Shown: positions 5,121 to 6,031 of the stretch, in pieces
How positions within the stretch are numbered: the stretch's first letter is position 1
How the letters are laid out: the number at the start of each line of letters is the position of its first letter
Source: Chloroflexota bacterium
GTDB taxonomy: Bacteria > Chloroflexota > Limnocylindria > Limnocylindrales > CSP1-4
Assembly: GCA_021812735.1 (NCBI GenBank)
Contig: JAKAMV010000641.1
Location: 1-6,031 of the forward strand
Length of the DNA stretch: 6,031 nt
Direction: 5' to 3'
Notes under the pieces: model-generated
Told to the model about the DNA's origin: nothing
Seen by the model: the letters and a program-made list of their open reading frames with translations, nothing else
Database searches by the model: none
Made by a program: the position numbers and the translations under genes

Positions 5121-6031
5121 TGACCGCTCCCGCACAGCCCGGCCACCCGCACCCGTCTTTGGACGACCCGCGGATCATGCTCGACGGCCAGATCGGCCAG
5201 TACGAGCAGGTGCCGCCGTACCCGCCGCGCACCGAGCGCGAGGCCGAGTTCTACACGCTCGGCGACGGCGAGATGTTCCTCAACATGGGTCCCCAGCACC
5301 CGTCCACGCACGGCGTGCTGCGCGTGGTCCTCAAGATCAACGGTGAGCGGGTCGTGGACCTCGACCCCGTGTTGGGCTACCTGCACCGCGGCGTCGAGAA
5401 GCTGTGCGAGAACAGCGACTACCACCACATCATCAGCCAGATCGACCCGCTCGAGTACGTCAGCTCGCTGTTCATGGAGTGGGCGCCGGTCATGGCGTTC
5501 GAGCAGCTGATGGACGTCCAGGTGCCCCGGCGCGCGGAGTACATCCGGGTCCTGACCGGCGAGCTCCTGCGCATCGCGAGCCACGCCCTGTTCCAGGGCT
5601 GGATGGCGCTCGACCTCGGCGGCCTCACACCGATCCTGTACTCGTTCATCGAGCGCGACGAGATCGTCGAGATGCTGGCGGCGGTCACCGGCCAGCGGAT
5701 GCTGTTCAACTACTTCCGCATCGGCGGCGTCAACGGCGACCTCAACCACGAGTTCATGTCCCGTCTGGGCGACTGGATGAGCCGGGCGGCGGTCCAGCAC
5801 GAGGCCAACATCGGCCTGCTCAACGAGAACGAGATCTTCGTCCGCCGAATGCGCGACATCGGCCGCGTGGACCGCGACACCGCGCTGCGCATGGGCGTCA
5901 CCGGGCCCAACATCCGGGCCGCCGGGATCCCGTTCGACGTGCGGCGCGCGCACCCGTACTCGGTCTACCCGGAGCTTGAGTTCAACGTCCCGGTCCGGGG
6001 CTCCAATGGCAGCGGCGACTCGCTCGACCGC
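5120..6031 (+). CDS. nuoD: NADH-quinone oxidoreductase subunit D, 3'-truncated by window edge
   Basis: NuoD (mitochondrial NDUFS2, 49 kDa) forms most of the quinone-binding pocket beside cluster N2. The ATG overlaps the nuoC stop, and 304 codons are open to the window end, about three quarters of a normal NuoD. After a roughly 50-residue variable N-terminus come NMGPQHPSTHGVLRVV (55-70), LGYLHRGVEKL (85-95), IDPLEYVSSLFMEWAP (108-123), ELLRIASHALFQGW (148-161), FNYFRIGGV (196-204) and a C-terminal stretch with VYPELEFNVPV. His64 and Tyr113 correspond to the quinone headgroup residues His59 and Tyr108 of the bovine protein, with the same 49-residue spacing. Arg90 corresponds to Arg85, the residue methylated by NDUFAF7. 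The usual DRLDYVS next to the tyrosine reads DPLEYVS. The family is related to the large subunit of NiFe hydrogenases, but the nuoABCD order and lack of hydrogenase cysteines support NuoD. Confidence 0.95.
   Translation, partial: MTAPAQPGHPHPSLDDPRIMLDGQIGQYEQVPPYPPRTEREAEFYTLGDGEMFLNMGPQHPSTHGVLRVVLKINGERVVDLDPVLGYLHRGVEKLCENSDYHHIISQIDPLEYVSSLFMEWAPVMAFEQLMDVQVPRRAEYIRVLTGELLRIASHALFQGWMALDLGGLTPILYSFIERDEIVEMLAAVTGQRMLFNYFRIGGVNGDLNHEFMSRLGDWMSRAAVQHEANIGLLNENEIFVRRMRDIGRVDRDTALRMGVTGPNIRAAGIPFDVRRAHPYSVYPELEFNVPVRGSNGSGDSLDR

Noticed and set aside
3804..5135. 443-codon minus-strand frame opposite nuoB and nuoC
   Set aside because: It mirrors strongly conserved nuo genes, is low in complexity (Arg, Ala, His, Val rich) and has no recognisable motif. 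It is a composition artefact.
5066..5953. 295-codon minus-strand frame opposite nuoD, and 191-codon plus-strand frame at 5404-5979
   Set aside because: Both overlap nuoD, whose frame is conserved throughout. The alternatives have biased composition and no domain.
5120..6031. NiFe-hydrogenase (group 4 / formate hydrogenlyase-like) large subunit instead of NuoD
   Set aside because: The visible part has the NuoD blocks QHPSTHG, HRGVEK and EYVSS, with no CxxC hydrogenase motif, and sits in canonical nuoA-B-C-D order.
1..6031. Mobile element, defence system, CRISPR array or RNA gene
   Set aside because: Nearly all of the sequence is explained by conserved housekeeping genes. I found no direct-repeat array, transposase, integrase, tRNA-like cloverleaf or change in base composition.

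Overview
The window is very GC-rich bacterial chromosome, roughly 70% G+C by eye. Wobble positions are nearly all G or C, GTG starts occur, and stop/start overlaps are tight. The gene content is housekeeping. I see no insertion sequence, phage gene, CRISPR array, tRNA or rRNA. NuoC and NuoD are separate proteins, which rules out an E. coli-type fused NuoCD. The NuoB and NuoD sequence style and overall composition make me favour a high-GC Chloroflexota lineage (Limnocylindria-like). That is a judgement from memory, not a search, and another high-GC phylum remains possible.

Layout: (1) 1-1212, plus strand: the 3' part of a metal-dependent class I O-methyltransferase, overlapping by 4 nt (GTGA) an S51-family peptidase E/cyanophycinase-like serine hydrolase. 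(2) 1213-1298: a short convergent gap. (3) 1901-1299, minus strand: folK (HPPK, folate synthesis) with its own Shine-Dalgarno and a palindromic leader. (4) 1902-2030: a divergent promoter region between folK and the next gene. (5) 2031-3239, plus strand: a MidA/NDUFAF7-family methyltransferase. (6) 3240-3471: a spacer with inverted repeats and a probable -10 element. (7) 3472-6031, plus strand: the start of a respiratory complex I operon, nuoA-nuoB-nuoC-nuoD, with overlaps or a 3-nt gap between genes; nuoD runs off the window.

How the parts fit: NuoB, NuoC and NuoD form the peripheral-arm core that carries cluster N2 and the quinone pocket, and NuoA is a membrane subunit at the arm junction. 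The most interesting feature is the MidA-family gene directly upstream of nuoABCD on the same strand. In mitochondria its homologue NDUFAF7 dimethylates one arginine of NDUFS2, the NuoD counterpart. That arginine (HRG motif) is present in this NuoD at Arg90. The window therefore places a probable complex I assembly methyltransferase beside the gene for its likely substrate. Further points are a changed motif next to the NuoD quinone tyrosine, an extra cysteine beside an N2 ligand in NuoB, and a structured leader before nuoA.
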